Shown here: in pieces, positions 16,869-24,828 of the stretch | Numbering within the stretch: position 1 is the first letter of the stretch | Layout of the letters: each line of letters opens with the position of its first letter | NCBI RefSeq assembly: GCF_022751215.1 | Contig: NZ_JAICDG010000002.1 | Location: 1,178,001 to 1,242,000 of the forward strand | DNA: 64,000 nt | Reading direction: 5' to 3' | Origin: Actinomadura terrae | GTDB taxonomy: Bacteria > Actinomycetota > Actinomycetes > Streptosporangiales > Streptosporangiaceae | Made by a program: the position numbers and the translations under genes | The notes under the pieces: model-generated | Database searches by the model: none | The model's input: only the letters and a program-made list of their open reading frames with translations | Told to the model about the DNA's origin: nothing

Positions 16869-17657
16869 ATGGAACGCTTTGAGGGCCAGACCGTCATCGT
16901 CACGGGCGGCAGCGGAGGCATGGGCAGCAGTCATGTGCGGGGCTACCACGCCGAGGGCGCGAACGTCGTCATTGCCGGCCGCGACGACGACGCGGGCCGC
17001 GATCTCGCTGCTCAGCTCGGTCATCGGGCTCTGCCCGTTCACCTGGATGTCGCCAGCGAGGACGACTGGGCGACGGTGGTGCGAGAAGTCGAAGGCCACT
17101 TCGGGGCGATCACCATCCTGGTGAACAACGCGGGAGTCCAGAACCCGGCGGTCCCCATCGAGCACACCGAACTCCGCACCTGGGAGCGCACCTTCAGCGT
17201 CAACGTCACCGGCCAGTTCCTCGGCATCAGGGCCGTGGCTCCGTCGATGCGCCGGGGCGGTGGCGGAACCATCGTCAATATCGCCTCGACCACGGCCCAC
17301 GTCGGCACGGCCCTCTACGCCCCCTACACCGCCAGCAAGTGGGCCGTGCGCGGGCTGACCAAGACGGCCGCGCTGGAACTGGGGCGGGACAACATCCGGG
17401 TCAACTCCATCCACCCCGGTGTCGTCTCCACACCGCTGATCAACGAACCCGCCGTCGCAGGCCAGCCGGCCATCGCCGACTTCTATTCGCCCGACCCCTT
17501 CGCCATCCCCCGCCTCGCCGAACCCTCTGAAATCACCCGCCTGTTGCTCTTCATCACCTCCCAGGACGCATCTTTCGCCACGGGCTCGGAATTCGTCCTG
17601 GACGGGGGCCTGCTGCTCGGCCCCGCACTCCAACCCGAAGCCGACATCGCAACTTGA
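16869..17657 (+). CDS. short-chain dehydrogenase/reductase (classical SDR)
   Basis: A 262-residue classical SDR. TGGSGGMGSS is the cofactor motif (TGxxxGxG), DVASED follows, NNAG is present, IVNIAS contains the catalytic Ser, YTASK is the catalytic YxxxK, and IHPGVVSTPLI follows. FATGSEFVLDGG is the conserved C-terminus. A basic residue after the glycine motif (AGRDDD) favours NADP(H) or an Asp-type NAD site; this cannot be settled here. The family oxidises or reduces hydroxyl/keto groups, often 3-alpha/20-beta-hydroxysteroids. It is controlled most likely by the divergent TetR repressor. Confidence 0.92.
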   Translation: MERFEGQTVIVTGGSGGMGSSHVRGYHAEGANVVIAGRDDDAGRDLAAQLGHRALPVHLDVASEDDWATVVREVEGHFGAITILVNNAGVQNPAVPIEHTELRTWERTFSVNVTGQFLGIRAVAPSMRRGGGGTIVNIASTTAHVGTALYAPYTASKWAVRGLTKTAALELGRDNIRVNSIHPGVVSTPLINEPAVAGQPAIADFYSPDPFAIPRLAEPSEITRLLLFITSQDASFATGSEFVLDGGLLLGPALQPEADIAT

Positions 17658-17753
17658 GCCGGCATCAGTACGGAGGGAGCGGTCGCGGGCGCCCACCTTG
17701 TTCAAGGCGAGTCCGGTGATGGGTGGTGGCAGCTGACACTCGGGGCCGTCGCC

Positions 17754-17945
17754 CTAGGAGGTCGTGCAGGCACCGGAGCAGGAACTGCCGCAGGTGTCGC
17801 CCATGCTGCACATCAGCACTGTCTCGGCCGCCGGAGTGCCCTCGATGAAGGTGATGTCGAGCTCGAACGGCGCGAACTCTAAGCCGGCGGTGTCGAAATC
17901 GCTCCGCTGCTGGCCGGTCTTCTGCTGGACGCTCGGCGAACTCAT
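17754..17945 (-). CDS. FxLD-family lanthipeptide precursor (orphan)
   Basis: A 63-residue precursor peptide. The leader contains FAPFELDITF, the F-x-L-D recognition motif (residues 27-30) that defines the actinobacterial FxLD lanthipeptides. The C-terminal core has CSMGDTCGSSCSGACTTS, with four Cys (46, 52, 56, 60) and many Ser/Thr suited to dehydration and (methyl)lanthionine formation. GGAG lies 8 bases before the ATG at 17945. In known loci these genes sit with a split LanB dehydratase, a LanC-like cyclase and an FxLD methyltransferase. None is present here; only a frameshifted regulator is adjacent. It is therefore a relic or an in-trans substrate. Confidence 0.8.
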   Translation of the reverse strand: MSSPSVQQKTGQQRSDFDTAGLEFAPFELDITFIEGTPAAETVLMCSMGDTCGSSCSGACTTS

Positions 17946-18107
17946 GACCTGTGCTCCGTCCACTCGGGAACCCGGACACGGTGATCCCGCGCCATTGTCT
18001 GGCGCGCCGATCAACGTTTCGGCTCCAGTGAACGACGGCCGACCCGCAGCCGACTACCGTCTGGGGTGTCGCAGAGCGTTTAACCGGTGTAACCGAGTGG
18101 GGTCGCG

Positions 18108-18433
18108 ATGCCCAGGGCACCAGAGCAGCGCTCTCCCAACCACCGTCTCCGCGAGGTGATCATCGAGTGTGGCCTGAGCTACGACGCTGTGGCCCGCACC
18201 ATCGTCCGAGTCGCCGCCGAGAACGGCGAGATGGTGCGGACGAACAGTCCGCGGTGGCGCACTGGGTCGCAGGTACCCAGCCCGGCGAACGAACGGTCGC
18301 CTACCTGGCCAAAGCACTGTCGAGACGGGCCGGGCGACCGCTGACCCCCTCCCGTCTCGGTTCACCGTCGCTGCCGCCCGATTCTGGCAGACGCCCAGCC
18401 GATGGAGACCGCGTCCTTACTCAGTCGCGCTGA
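18108..18433 (+). pseudogene. frameshifted HTH regulator (MPRxP...NKSAVAHW family)
   Basis: Frame 1 encodes HRLREVIIECGLSYDAVART and AAENGEMVRTN; at about 18243 the reading continues in another frame as SAVAHWVAGTQPGERTVAYL, AKALSRRAGRPLTPSRLG. The expected sequence RTNKSAVAHW would need one more A (AAC AAG TCC against the present AAC A-G TCC), so a one-base deletion broke the gene. The protein is the helix-turn-helix N-terminus of a common actinomycete regulator family, and the usual long C-terminal part is also missing. It is divergent from the FxLD precursor. A second damaged copy is at 38682-38968. Confidence 0.7.
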
Positions 18434-18591
18434 CCTCGACCACCCCAGCTTTTTATTGCCCGTTCCCAATCTGGTGATCTTCGGCGGTTCCGCGGAATCT
18501 TAGCTGGATTAGTGGCTGCGGAGATACGACGTCGCAGAGTGGGGTCTGCGGTAAAGGGTGGACCGGTTTCCCGCGGGCCTGTCAGCATCCC

Positions 18592-19560
18592 TCACGATGG
18601 CGCGGGGGCCACGTAGCGCCATGTGGTGGTGAGGTCCTCCCAGGTCCGCTGGAGCGGAGGGGTCTGCGTGGGATGGGTGTAGACCATCGCCTCGACGGCC
18701 TGTTCCAGGGTCAGTCCGTCGGCTTGGTCGGCTCGTTCGATGCATCCTCGGATCAGTGCGAGGAGGGCGGTTCCTGCCAGGGTTCGTCCTTTGGCGCGGT
18801 CGATGATGCCGGTGTCGGGGGCGGCCAGGGCGTGCAGGGCGACTCCTTCCATGACCGCCGTGATCAGGTCGACGAAGGTCTCGATCGTGATCCCGGGGCG
18901 TAACCGGCCTCCCCGGGCCGACAACAGCTCGGCGCAGATCTCCTTCCACGGCTCCAGAATCTCCTGATAGGTCTCGGCCATCGCCTTCTGGATCACCTCA
19001 TCGCCCTCGGCCGCAGCGGTGGCGATCAGTTCAAGGCGGAACCGGGGACGGTCGACCAGGGTCAGGACGTTCCAGAACCCCATCCGGTGGATGGCCTCGA
19101 CAAAGTGCGGTCCGTCGAGGATCTGGCCGAGGATGTCGGCTGCCTCCGTGGCGTCGCAATGGTTGGGGTGGTAGGCCCACAGGCCGAATCGCAACAGGTC
19201 GGCGATGTAGTCCGAGTGGTGGCTCCAGGTGGACCGCAATGTCGACACGCTCCCCCGCTGCGGGAAGGGAGTCGGATTGTTGCCGACCTCGGCGGCCACG
19301 GAGCGCTGGGACAGGAAGCTGAGCAGGGGCCGCTCGATCGAGTTCTCATCCTCGGGGTCCACCGGCGTCCGGACGGCTTGCGGCCCGAGATGGGTTTCGA
19401 TCAGCCGCATCCCGGCCGCCAGGTAGGCCGCAGTGACCGGATCATTGGCCAGCCTGCCCCTACTGGCCGGCGTACGCCGGTTCAACCGCCGCAGCACCCC
19501 CGACAGATCCTGGTCGTAGGGGTAGGGGAGTTGATGCTTCAAACCCTGGCCTCTGTTCAT
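18592..19560 (-). CDS. TetR-like regulator, divergent
   Basis: A 322-residue protein. It has an N-terminal helix LANDPVTAAYLAAGMRLIE and a possible helix-turn-helix region around LSQRSVAAEVGNN. DYIADLLRFGLW and a helical C-terminal domain (VDLITAVMEGVALHALAAPD, LAGTALLALIRGCIERADQ) resemble TetR ligand-binding domains. The insertion between the two presumed DNA-binding helices is longer than in typical TetR proteins, so the DNA-binding assignment is uncertain. It is a stand-alone gene with no close functional partner. Confidence 0.5.
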   Translation of the reverse strand: MNRGQGLKHQLPYPYDQDLSGVLRRLNRRTPASRGRLANDPVTAAYLAAGMRLIETHLGPQAVRTPVDPEDENSIERPLLSFLSQRSVAAEVGNNPTPFPQRGSVSTLRSTWSHHSDYIADLLRFGLWAYHPNHCDATEAADILGQILDGPHFVEAIHRMGFWNVLTLVDRPRFRLELIATAAAEGDEVIQKAMAETYQEILEPWKEICAELLSARGGRLRPGITIETFVDLITAVMEGVALHALAAPDTGIIDRAKGRTLAGTALLALIRGCIERADQADGLTLEQAVEAMVYTHPTQTPPLQRTWEDLTTTWRYVAPAPS

Positions 19561-19924
19561 GCCTTCAGCCTCATCGGCCCTGGCTGGCTTGTACAGGTGC
19601 GCACCCGCGCGCTAGTACGCACCCGCGCTCTCCTGAACGCGTCCTCGCGCCTGCGCAGCAGACAACGCCTCGCCCATGCGGCTTTATGTGAAGGGCACGA
19701 GCAAAACATCACCTTCACCGAAGAGAAAAGGAGGCCACTCGAATCCTGGCGCGCGCCATTCGGTTAACCGTTCGCGCTTGGTAGGTGCAGGGCGGCGCCC
19801 TAGTGGAGGCTCGCGCTTGGATTTGCCGAGTTATGGTTCCGAAAAATTCCACAGATCCGATGTTCCGGGAGTTGATCAACTGATGCGTTCTATTCTCTCA
19901 GCTGCTGCTGTCTCGGAGGGTGGA
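19561..19924. other. intergenic with repeated CGCACCCGCGC motif
   Basis: About 360 bases without a gene. Near 19598-19632 the motif GCGCACCCGCGC recurs as ACGCACCCGCGC around GCTAGTACGC, a possible operator for the divergent-side regulator. The second half leads into the secreted-protein gene and is markedly less GC-rich. Confidence 0.3.
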
Positions 19925-20329
19925 TTGAAGAGACGCAGAGCCGCAGTAATCGCTGTCGCGGGGGCGACGGCCGCCGTATCGCTCATCGGGGTTCCCGCTG
20001 CCCAGGCGCGAACAATCTTCGCTCAGAAGTGGAACACCAATGCGAAGGAAAGGGCCAGCAAGGACTTCGTACCGCATCGCTCGCAGATCAAGATCGGCGG
20101 TCACTGCAAACCCGGCGGAAGTGCCCGCTCCTTCTACACTCAACTGAAGTGGGGAAGGGGACAGAAGAAGATCTTCTCTTCTTACAGCTATCCATGCGAA
20201 GGAAAAAAGTACATTGATGATCGCTGGGTGAAAGTCAGAAAGGGTGACTCCTACTACCTCAAATGGTTTGGCACGGATAAGGACAGTAGACGCTACTCCC
20301 CAGGGCAAGGCGTCTTCGCTGCAATCTGA
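19925..20329 (+). CDS. small basic secreted protein
   Basis: A 134-residue exported protein from a TTG start preceded by CGGAGGG. The signal peptide is LKRRRAAVIAVAGATAAVSL with cleavage after PAAQA. The mature peptide is basic and rich in Lys, Ser and Tyr, with two Cys (HCKPGGSARS and YPCEGKKY) that could form one disulphide, and WVKVRKGDSYYLKWFG near the end. No family is recognised. The base composition is lower in GC than the backbone. An upstream ATG (19883) would add 14 residues but disrupt the signal peptide layout. Confidence 0.6.
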   Translation: MKRRRAAVIAVAGATAAVSLIGVPAAQARTIFAQKWNTNAKERASKDFVPHRSQIKIGGHCKPGGSARSFYTQLKWGRGQKKIFSSYSYPCEGKKYIDDRWVKVRKGDSYYLKWFGTDKDSRRYSPGQGVFAAI

Positions 20330-20412
20330 CAATGGGCCTTGAGTGGAAGTTGCACCAGCCGTACCCCGCGCCCTCGCCAGCGCCGGGTACGGCCCCGTCC
20401 GATGAAGGGAGG

Positions 20413-20913
20413 ATGCCCGTGAGGGCCATTAAGATCCTCGTCCCGATGGCGATTTTGCTCACCGGATGCTCGGCGTCAAGCGACAGCGAAACGGGGCCAC
20501 CGTCGAGCGGCAGCCAGATCGTCGCGTCCGTCCATGGTACTCACGACGCCATCGACTGGAGAGTCGACCTCGTCAAGAAGAATACCGAACTCTGCACGCT
20601 TGCGGTGGTACAAGGAAAAGAACAGTCCTTTGACTGCCCACCTCCGGTCGCAGATAGCCCTCCGCTCAACTTCAGCATCAACGACGCCGATGCAGGGATC
20701 GAGCTAGTCTCCGGCGTCGCCACCCCTCAGGTAAGTCAGCTTCTTGCGATCACCAAGGACCGACAGCGCTTACGTCCAGAACTGAGGAGCATCGGCGCCG
20801 TCAAATTCTTTGCATACGCGGTGCGACCGGGAACCGCGCTCGATCTCATCGCAAGGGACTCGCGTGGTGCAATAGTCGCCTCTGGACATGACAAGCTCAA
20901 CGAGTCCGGATAG
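20413..20913 (+). CDS. putative lipoprotein
   Basis: A 166-residue protein beginning MPVRAIKILVPMAILLTGCS. LLTG-C is a lipobox with the lipidated Cys at about residue 19. The mature part has a Ser/Gly linker and then a beta-rich domain (IVASVHGTHDAIDWRVDLVK, CTLAVVQGKEQSFDCPPP, LDLIARDSRGAIVASGHD) with one likely disulphide. GGGAGG lies just before the start. It follows the secreted-protein gene by 83 bases and is closed by a strong terminator. Function is unknown. Confidence 0.7.
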   Translation: MPVRAIKILVPMAILLTGCSASSDSETGPPSSGSQIVASVHGTHDAIDWRVDLVKKNTELCTLAVVQGKEQSFDCPPPVADSPPLNFSINDADAGIELVSGVATPQVSQLLAITKDRQRLRPELRSIGAVKFFAYAVRPGTALDLIARDSRGAIVASGHDKLNESG

Positions 20914-20989
20914 GCGTCAGTCGCACGCCACCCGAAACTGAACGGTGACAGATGGCGGCTTTCGCTGGCATATGGCTGCACAAACAACG

Positions 20990-21028
20990 AACCCCGGTCG
21001 CTGGCGTCGTGCCAGGTCGACCGGGGTT
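20990..21028 (+). terminator. intrinsic terminator after lipoprotein gene
   Basis: An 11-bp perfect stem (20990-21000 with 21018-21028) closes a 17-base loop and is followed by TTGGCTGTTCT. It lies 77 bases past the lipoprotein stop. Confidence 0.75.
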
Positions 21029-21043
21029 TGGCTGTTCTGAGGA

Positions 21044-21058
21044 TGTGCCCCCTGCAGG
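21044..21058. repeat. 15-bp match to the tRNA-Arg 3'-end att site
   Basis: TGTGCCCCCTGCAGG is identical to the first 15 bases (48521-48535) of the tRNA-Arg(CCG) 3' fragment next to the integrase at 48.6 kb. It sits 94 bases before the DUF2637 gene, itself a family typical of integrative elements. It could be a worn attachment site or chance. Confidence 0.35.
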
Positions 21059-21151
21059 GCGTGCAGAACATGGGAACGGGCTCGGCCAAGCTGCTCATCG
21101 TTGAAGAGCGGTTCTCCCTACCTGGTACGCCGCGTGGGAGGGAGCGCGGTC

Positions 21152-21553
21152 GTGACTGAGACGCCACGAGGCTGGAGCGATCGGGCGATCCGGTGGACGA
21201 CCACCATCAGCGTCGTCGTGCTGGCCGGGATTGCGGCGGTGCTGTCGTATAAGCACATGTACATGCTGGTCCGCCAGTACGGCGAGACCTCGTGGACAGC
21301 GGCGTTGTTGCCGGTGTCGGTGGACGGGATGATCGCGGTTTCGTCCATGACTTTGCTGGCCGACTCCCGGCAGGGGCGGCGCAGTGGCCTGCTGCCGTGG
21401 GCGCTGCTGGTGACCGGCAGCACCGCCAGCCTGGCGGCCAACGTCGCGGTGGCCGAACCCTCGCTGGTGGGACGCCTGATCGCCGCGTGGCCCTCGGCCG
21501 CGTTGATCGGCTCTTATGAGCTGTTGATGCGACAAGCAAGTAGGAACCGGTGA
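21152..21553 (+). CDS. short DUF2637 membrane protein
   Basis: A 133-residue protein from GTG at 21152 with GGGAGGGAG upstream. Four TM helices match the DUF2637 core: WTTTISVVVLAGIAAVLSYK, WTAALLPVSVDGMIAVSS, LLPWALLVTGSTASLAANVA and LIAAWPSAALIGSYELLMRQ. DUF2637 proteins are found almost entirely on actinomycete plasmids and integrative elements, often in transfer regions. The usual C-terminal cytoplasmic region (about 100-250 residues) is absent, so this copy is probably truncated and a relic of an older element. A full-length relative is at 56993-58105. Confidence 0.75.
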   Translation: MTETPRGWSDRAIRWTTTISVVVLAGIAAVLSYKHMYMLVRQYGETSWTAALLPVSVDGMIAVSSMTLLADSRQGRRSGLLPWALLVTGSTASLAANVAVAEPSLVGRLIAAWPSAALIGSYELLMRQASRNR

Positions 21554-21938
21554 TCCCGCACGCGCTGGGCAAGAAATGCAGATCGTGCACATAGCGTTCC
21601 GGCCGAGCGCGGCCAGGACGAGCAACTCCCGTTGCGGACGCTCGCGCACACCGTTCGCCCTCGCCGACGCGGCGGCGAACAGGACGGGCGACTCGACCAC
21701 CGGCAGTGCCACTAGACGCTAGACGCCCGCCCAGGAGGGGCCGTCGGCCGCTAGCGGTGGGAGGCGCCGCTAAGGACGTCCCCGCCCGCTAGAGGACATC
21801 TCAGCGCGTCCCCGAGTCGTCCCCCCAGGACGTCCCGAACAGGCGGGGATGAACATCTGAACAAGGAGACGACGGCGCCTCGCCAGCCGAAGAAGAACGT
21901 CGCGGACGCGTAGCTGACCGGCGAGCAGACGAATCCGG
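21554..21938. other. intergenic, degenerate sequence downstream of DUF2637
   Basis: No gene is supported. The stretch contains several copies of GGACGTCCC-like words (21774-21840), possibly weak repeats, and may hold the eroded 3' end of the DUF2637 gene. Confidence 0.3.
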
Positions 21939-22745
21939 TCATCGTGCTCGAAGTTCGAGCCACAGCATGTCTGCGATGGCCGCCGCGAGTCGCGTTTGTT
22001 GGAGCCGTTCATCCCACCTGCACAAGGTTCGACGGGCGGTGGGTAGACGGTCCATCAGTGGGTCGGCGTAGGGGGGAGGGGCGATGCTGCCGACGGCGGT
22101 CACGTTCAAAAGGTGGAAGAACCGGTTTGCGGCGTGGATCAGCTGACGGGCTGACCAGTACGAGATCGGGCAGTCCACATCGCTGATGCGAACGGTTTGC
22201 GGTGAGCGATGCCATCGTGGTGCGATGCCGCGTCCGGTCGCCAGATGCCACATCAGATCCCATGCGCACCGCGAGGACAGGGCGGACACGACGGCTACCC
22301 CTCCTGGGCGCATTGCTGCCCGGATGTTGCGTAGCGCCTGTTCGAGATCTGAGACGAAGTTGAGTGGGCCAAAGCCCAAGAGGACGCCATCCAGGAGCTG
22401 CCCAGCGATCTCCGGCAGTCGTCCGGGCGCGAAACCGTCGCCCTGCCACGTTATTACCGCCGAACCGACTCCGGCCTGGTCGACAGCCTGCCGCGCCATA
22501 GCGATCATGGACGGCGAGCAGTCGACGGCCAATACCTGGAAGCCATGCCGCGCGAGCCAGACGCTGTCTTGGCCCGGCCCGCAACCGACATCAGCGATGA
22601 GAGCAGGCGCGTGGAAGGACCTCGCATAGACCATGTGGGCCCGGCGGCGCGCGTCTGCGGCGAGCTCATTGTCGATGAAGCTGGCGGCATACCCGTGGGA
22701 CAGCCCGTCGAACGCGGCGGCGACCGCCTTTGTATCTTCCGTCAA
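21939..22745 (-). CDS. class I SAM-dependent methyltransferase of RiPP operon
   Basis: A 268-residue methyltransferase starting at TTG 22745, whose start overlaps the radical SAM stop (TTGA), so translation is coupled. LIADVGCGPGQDSVWLARHG is motif I with the GxGxG SAM loop, VLAVDCSPSMI is motif II with an acidic residue binding the ribose, LLDGVLLGFGPLNFV is the post-I acidic region, and RPGGVAVVSALS is motif III. By position it should methylate the peptide made from the 51-aa precursor or an intermediate; the acceptor atom (N, O, S or C) cannot be told from sequence. It closes a three-gene coupled operon. Confidence 0.85.
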   Translation of the reverse strand: MTEDTKAVAAAFDGLSHGYAASFIDNELAADARRRAHMVYARSFHAPALIADVGCGPGQDSVWLARHGFQVLAVDCSPSMIAMARQAVDQAGVGSAVITWQGDGFAPGRLPEIAGQLLDGVLLGFGPLNFVSDLEQALRNIRAAMRPGGVAVVSALSSRCAWDLMWHLATGRGIAPRWHRSPQTVRISDVDCPISYWSARQLIHAANRFFHLLNVTAVGSIAPPPYADPLMDRLPTARRTLCRWDERLQQTRLAAAIADMLWLELRAR

Positions 22746-23998
22746 CGCTGCCGGGTCGCAGACAACTTGACCGGCACAGGACTTCGGCGATGCCCCTTGT
22801 CGGCGACGGCCAACTGCAGCTCGCACAGGTAGCCGCTCTCGGACCGTTGAAGCTCTTCCGCCCGCCCCTGGTCCAGAGTCGACGCCGTCGACGCAAGTTC
22901 CGCAAGCCGGGTACTACCGTAGAACCCGTCCCACCACTTGGTTGCGGCCTCGTGCAGGAGCACCCCGCCTGTCGCTTCGAAGAACTGCTCGCGCATGTTG
23001 CAAGGCTTCAAAATCCCCTGGTGGGAGACTGCCACGTATCCGACCTGTGACTGACAGAGTGGTTCGAACCCAATCTCTGCCTCGGGATTCGGGGAAGCGA
23101 CGCGATCATCCCGGCTGACTGCAAAATCCTGTTCCCACTGCTGATCGGGGATATCGCGTGCGAATCCTGTCCGGGTGACGGGGTCACCCTTAAACCGGAC
23201 GCCGAGTTCAACAGTAAGCTTGGCAAGGTCGGCCATCAGTGGCCGGTTTGCTGACGTGACGACTGCTGATACCTGTGTCGGAACGCCCATCGCGACAAGC
23301 TTTCGGATGGCTGACAGCGCCCGCGCGTGAGACCCCTTGCCGCGAACGCTGTCATGGTAGTCAGCAGTGGCGCTATCCATAGAAATCTGGACCTGCTTGA
23401 TATCGAACTCGGCAAGACGCGCGGCTATCTGGTCAGTTATGTACGTCCCGTTCGAGTTGATCTCGACGACCAGCCGCGGCGCGGCCCACTCCAGCATACG
23501 AACGAAACCTCGATGGAGGAACGGCTCGCCGCCGCTGAATAGCACCGCACGCAAGCCATGCCTGTACATGCCGCCGAGCACTTCAATCCACTGTTCCGCA
23601 GACAGTTCGTCTTTGGATCGGTTCACCTCTGCGTAGCAGTACACGCACTTCAGGTTGCACCTGTTGGTGACCTCGACGTCTGCTCGCGTTGCCTTCAGTA
23701 CCGACGGATGTTCCACGAAGGAGATCCGTGGGCCTGGCGGGGGCGTCGGCTCTCCTACGTACCCGCGCTCCTGAAGTGCGGCGAGAAGGGCTTCAACGGC
23801 GCCTGCTTGCTGGCCGCGGTTCGCTCCCCACTGCACGGCGTCACCGCGGGACATCGGATGGTTAAGCGCCAGAAGGAGGCCAGTGCCGGTCTTGTTCACC
23901 ACATCGAAGCGATTGCGCTTCCGGTTGACCAGGAAGGCGCCGAATGGTTGAAGAACGACTTCGCAGGCGCTGGTGATGCCCAGAAGATTAGATGTCAT
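22742..23998 (-). CDS. RRE-fused radical SAM peptide maturase
   Basis: A 418-residue radical SAM enzyme. Residues 10-85 form a PqqD-like RiPP recognition element (FGAFLVNRKRNRFDVVNKTG, then ALLAALQERGYVGE). The radical SAM core starts with VEVTNRCNLKCVYCYAEVNR, giving CxxxCxxC for the 4Fe-4S cluster, followed by LFSGGEPFLH (GGE motif) and INSNGTYIT. The C-terminal region has CQSQVGYVAVSHQGILKPCN and a later CEL, a SPASM/twitch-like Cys set for an auxiliary cluster. Such enzymes install thioether, C-C or other crosslinks in ribosomal peptides. Its start overlaps the precursor stop (ATGA) and its stop overlaps the methyltransferase start. Confidence 0.9.
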   Translation of the reverse strand: MTSNLLGITSACEVVLQPFGAFLVNRKRNRFDVVNKTGTGLLLALNHPMSRGDAVQWGANRGQQAGAVEALLAALQERGYVGEPTPPPGPRISFVEHPSVLKATRADVEVTNRCNLKCVYCYAEVNRSKDELSAEQWIEVLGGMYRHGLRAVLFSGGEPFLHRGFVRMLEWAAPRLVVEINSNGTYITDQIAARLAEFDIKQVQISMDSATADYHDSVRGKGSHARALSAIRKLVAMGVPTQVSAVVTSANRPLMADLAKLTVELGVRFKGDPVTRTGFARDIPDQQWEQDFAVSRDDRVASPNPEAEIGFEPLCQSQVGYVAVSHQGILKPCNMREQFFEATGGVLLHEAATKWWDGFYGSTRLAELASTASTLDQGRAEELQRSESGYLCELQLAVADKGHRRSPVPVKLSATRQR

Positions 23999-24150
23999 GA
24001 GGTGGCTTCGGACATGTCATCGCATCCGGGTGACTGGCCCGTGGTCGAGCCACCGCCGCCGTTGCATTTATTGCTCATAATGTCGGGAACCTGCCCGGAC
24101 CGTGCGAGTTCGTCCGCCATGCCGTCCAGATCGTAACCGTGTTCGTCCAT
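23995..24150 (-). CDS. RiPP precursor peptide, Gly-rich two-Cys core
   Basis: A 51-residue peptide. The leader is MDEHGYDLDGMADELARSGQ (residues 1-20), with an LD-containing acidic helix suited to RRE binding. The presumed core NKCNGGGGSTTGQSPGCDD has Cys29 and Cys43, a tetraglycine, and Ser/Thr. AGGGAGG lies 7 bases before the ATG at 24150. The stop overlaps the start of the RRE-radical SAM gene by four bases, which ties precursor and enzyme together. It matches no characterised precursor family known to me. No leader peptidase or exporter is adjacent. Cys-to-alpha-carbon thioether (sactipeptide/ranthipeptide) chemistry is one possible outcome. Confidence 0.85.
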   Translation of the reverse strand: MDEHGYDLDGMADELARSGQVPDIMSNKCNGGGGSTTGQSPGCDDMSEATS

Positions 24151-24606
24151 CCGGAAGCCTCCCTTTCTGCTACGCGTGTGTACTTGACCGACCATACAGG
24201 GCACTTGAGATCGAAGCAAGAAGTTGATATCGGATGGCGCAGAATTAACGTTTCGGCACGGAGTAGATGGCGAGAAGGTATGGCTGTCGACCCCGGCAGT
24301 AACTCTCTGGCCAGGGTTCTTGGAAGTCCAATAACAATGATCGCTTTCTCTGGTAGATGCAATAGGCGAAAAGTGGATCAATAGCCTGGAGCCGGCGCGT
24401 CCTCAGCTGACCGCCCAGCAGTGGCGGTGCGCCGTACCCCCGGTCACCGCCAGGCGGTGGGCCGGTCCCCGCGTTCGCGACATCATCGCGGCCTGCCTGG
24501 CTGCCGACTTGGTCTACAGGTCTGTCGGCGAGGAAACCGGCCGCTGGCCTCGACTGGACCGCCTCTCTCTGTTGGCGAAGGCCTCTCCATCCCGGGACGT
24601 GCGCGC
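24151..24606. other. leader/promoter region of RiPP operon, low GC
   Basis: The segment 24180-24390 is distinctly AT-richer than the surroundings and should hold the promoter of the minus-strand operon. No gene or clear operator is recognised. Confidence 0.4.
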
Positions 24607-24828
24607 TCACACGTCGTCTTCGTCGTCCTCGATGGCGTCCAGATCGCGCAGGTCGCGGATCGCGCCGGGCGGCAGGTCGGGCGGCACGAAGCTGTACGCG
24701 CCGTGGACCCCCAGGTGCCGGCACACGAACGGCGACAGCGACCAGCCGCGTCACCGTGGTCGCTCCCGGCAGCAGCACGTCCGGCCATGCGCTGCCGCCT
24801 CATCATCAGTCAGGAAATCCACCGGCAT
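24607..24828 (-). pseudogene. Tn3-family transposase, internally deleted remnant
   Basis: The minus strand begins with MPVDFLTDDEAAAHGR, the conserved N-terminus of actinobacterial Tn3 transposases. A second frame carries HVLLPGATTVTRLVA from the N-terminal domain. The C-terminus LSPFVCRHLGVHGAYSF, with PPDLPPGAIRDLRDLDA and EDDEDDV before the stop, follows at once. Roughly 900 residues between these ends are missing, so only a scar of an insertion and deletion remains. No terminal inverted repeat was found. Confidence 0.65.

Noticed and set aside
23045..23075. tRNA T-arm-like GGTTCGAACCC
   Set aside because: It falls inside the radical SAM gene and no other tRNA arms can be formed around it.
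24245..24600. Additional precursor peptide upstream of the RiPP operon
   Set aside because: No short ORF with a ribosome binding site and leader-core layout is seen there on the minus strand.
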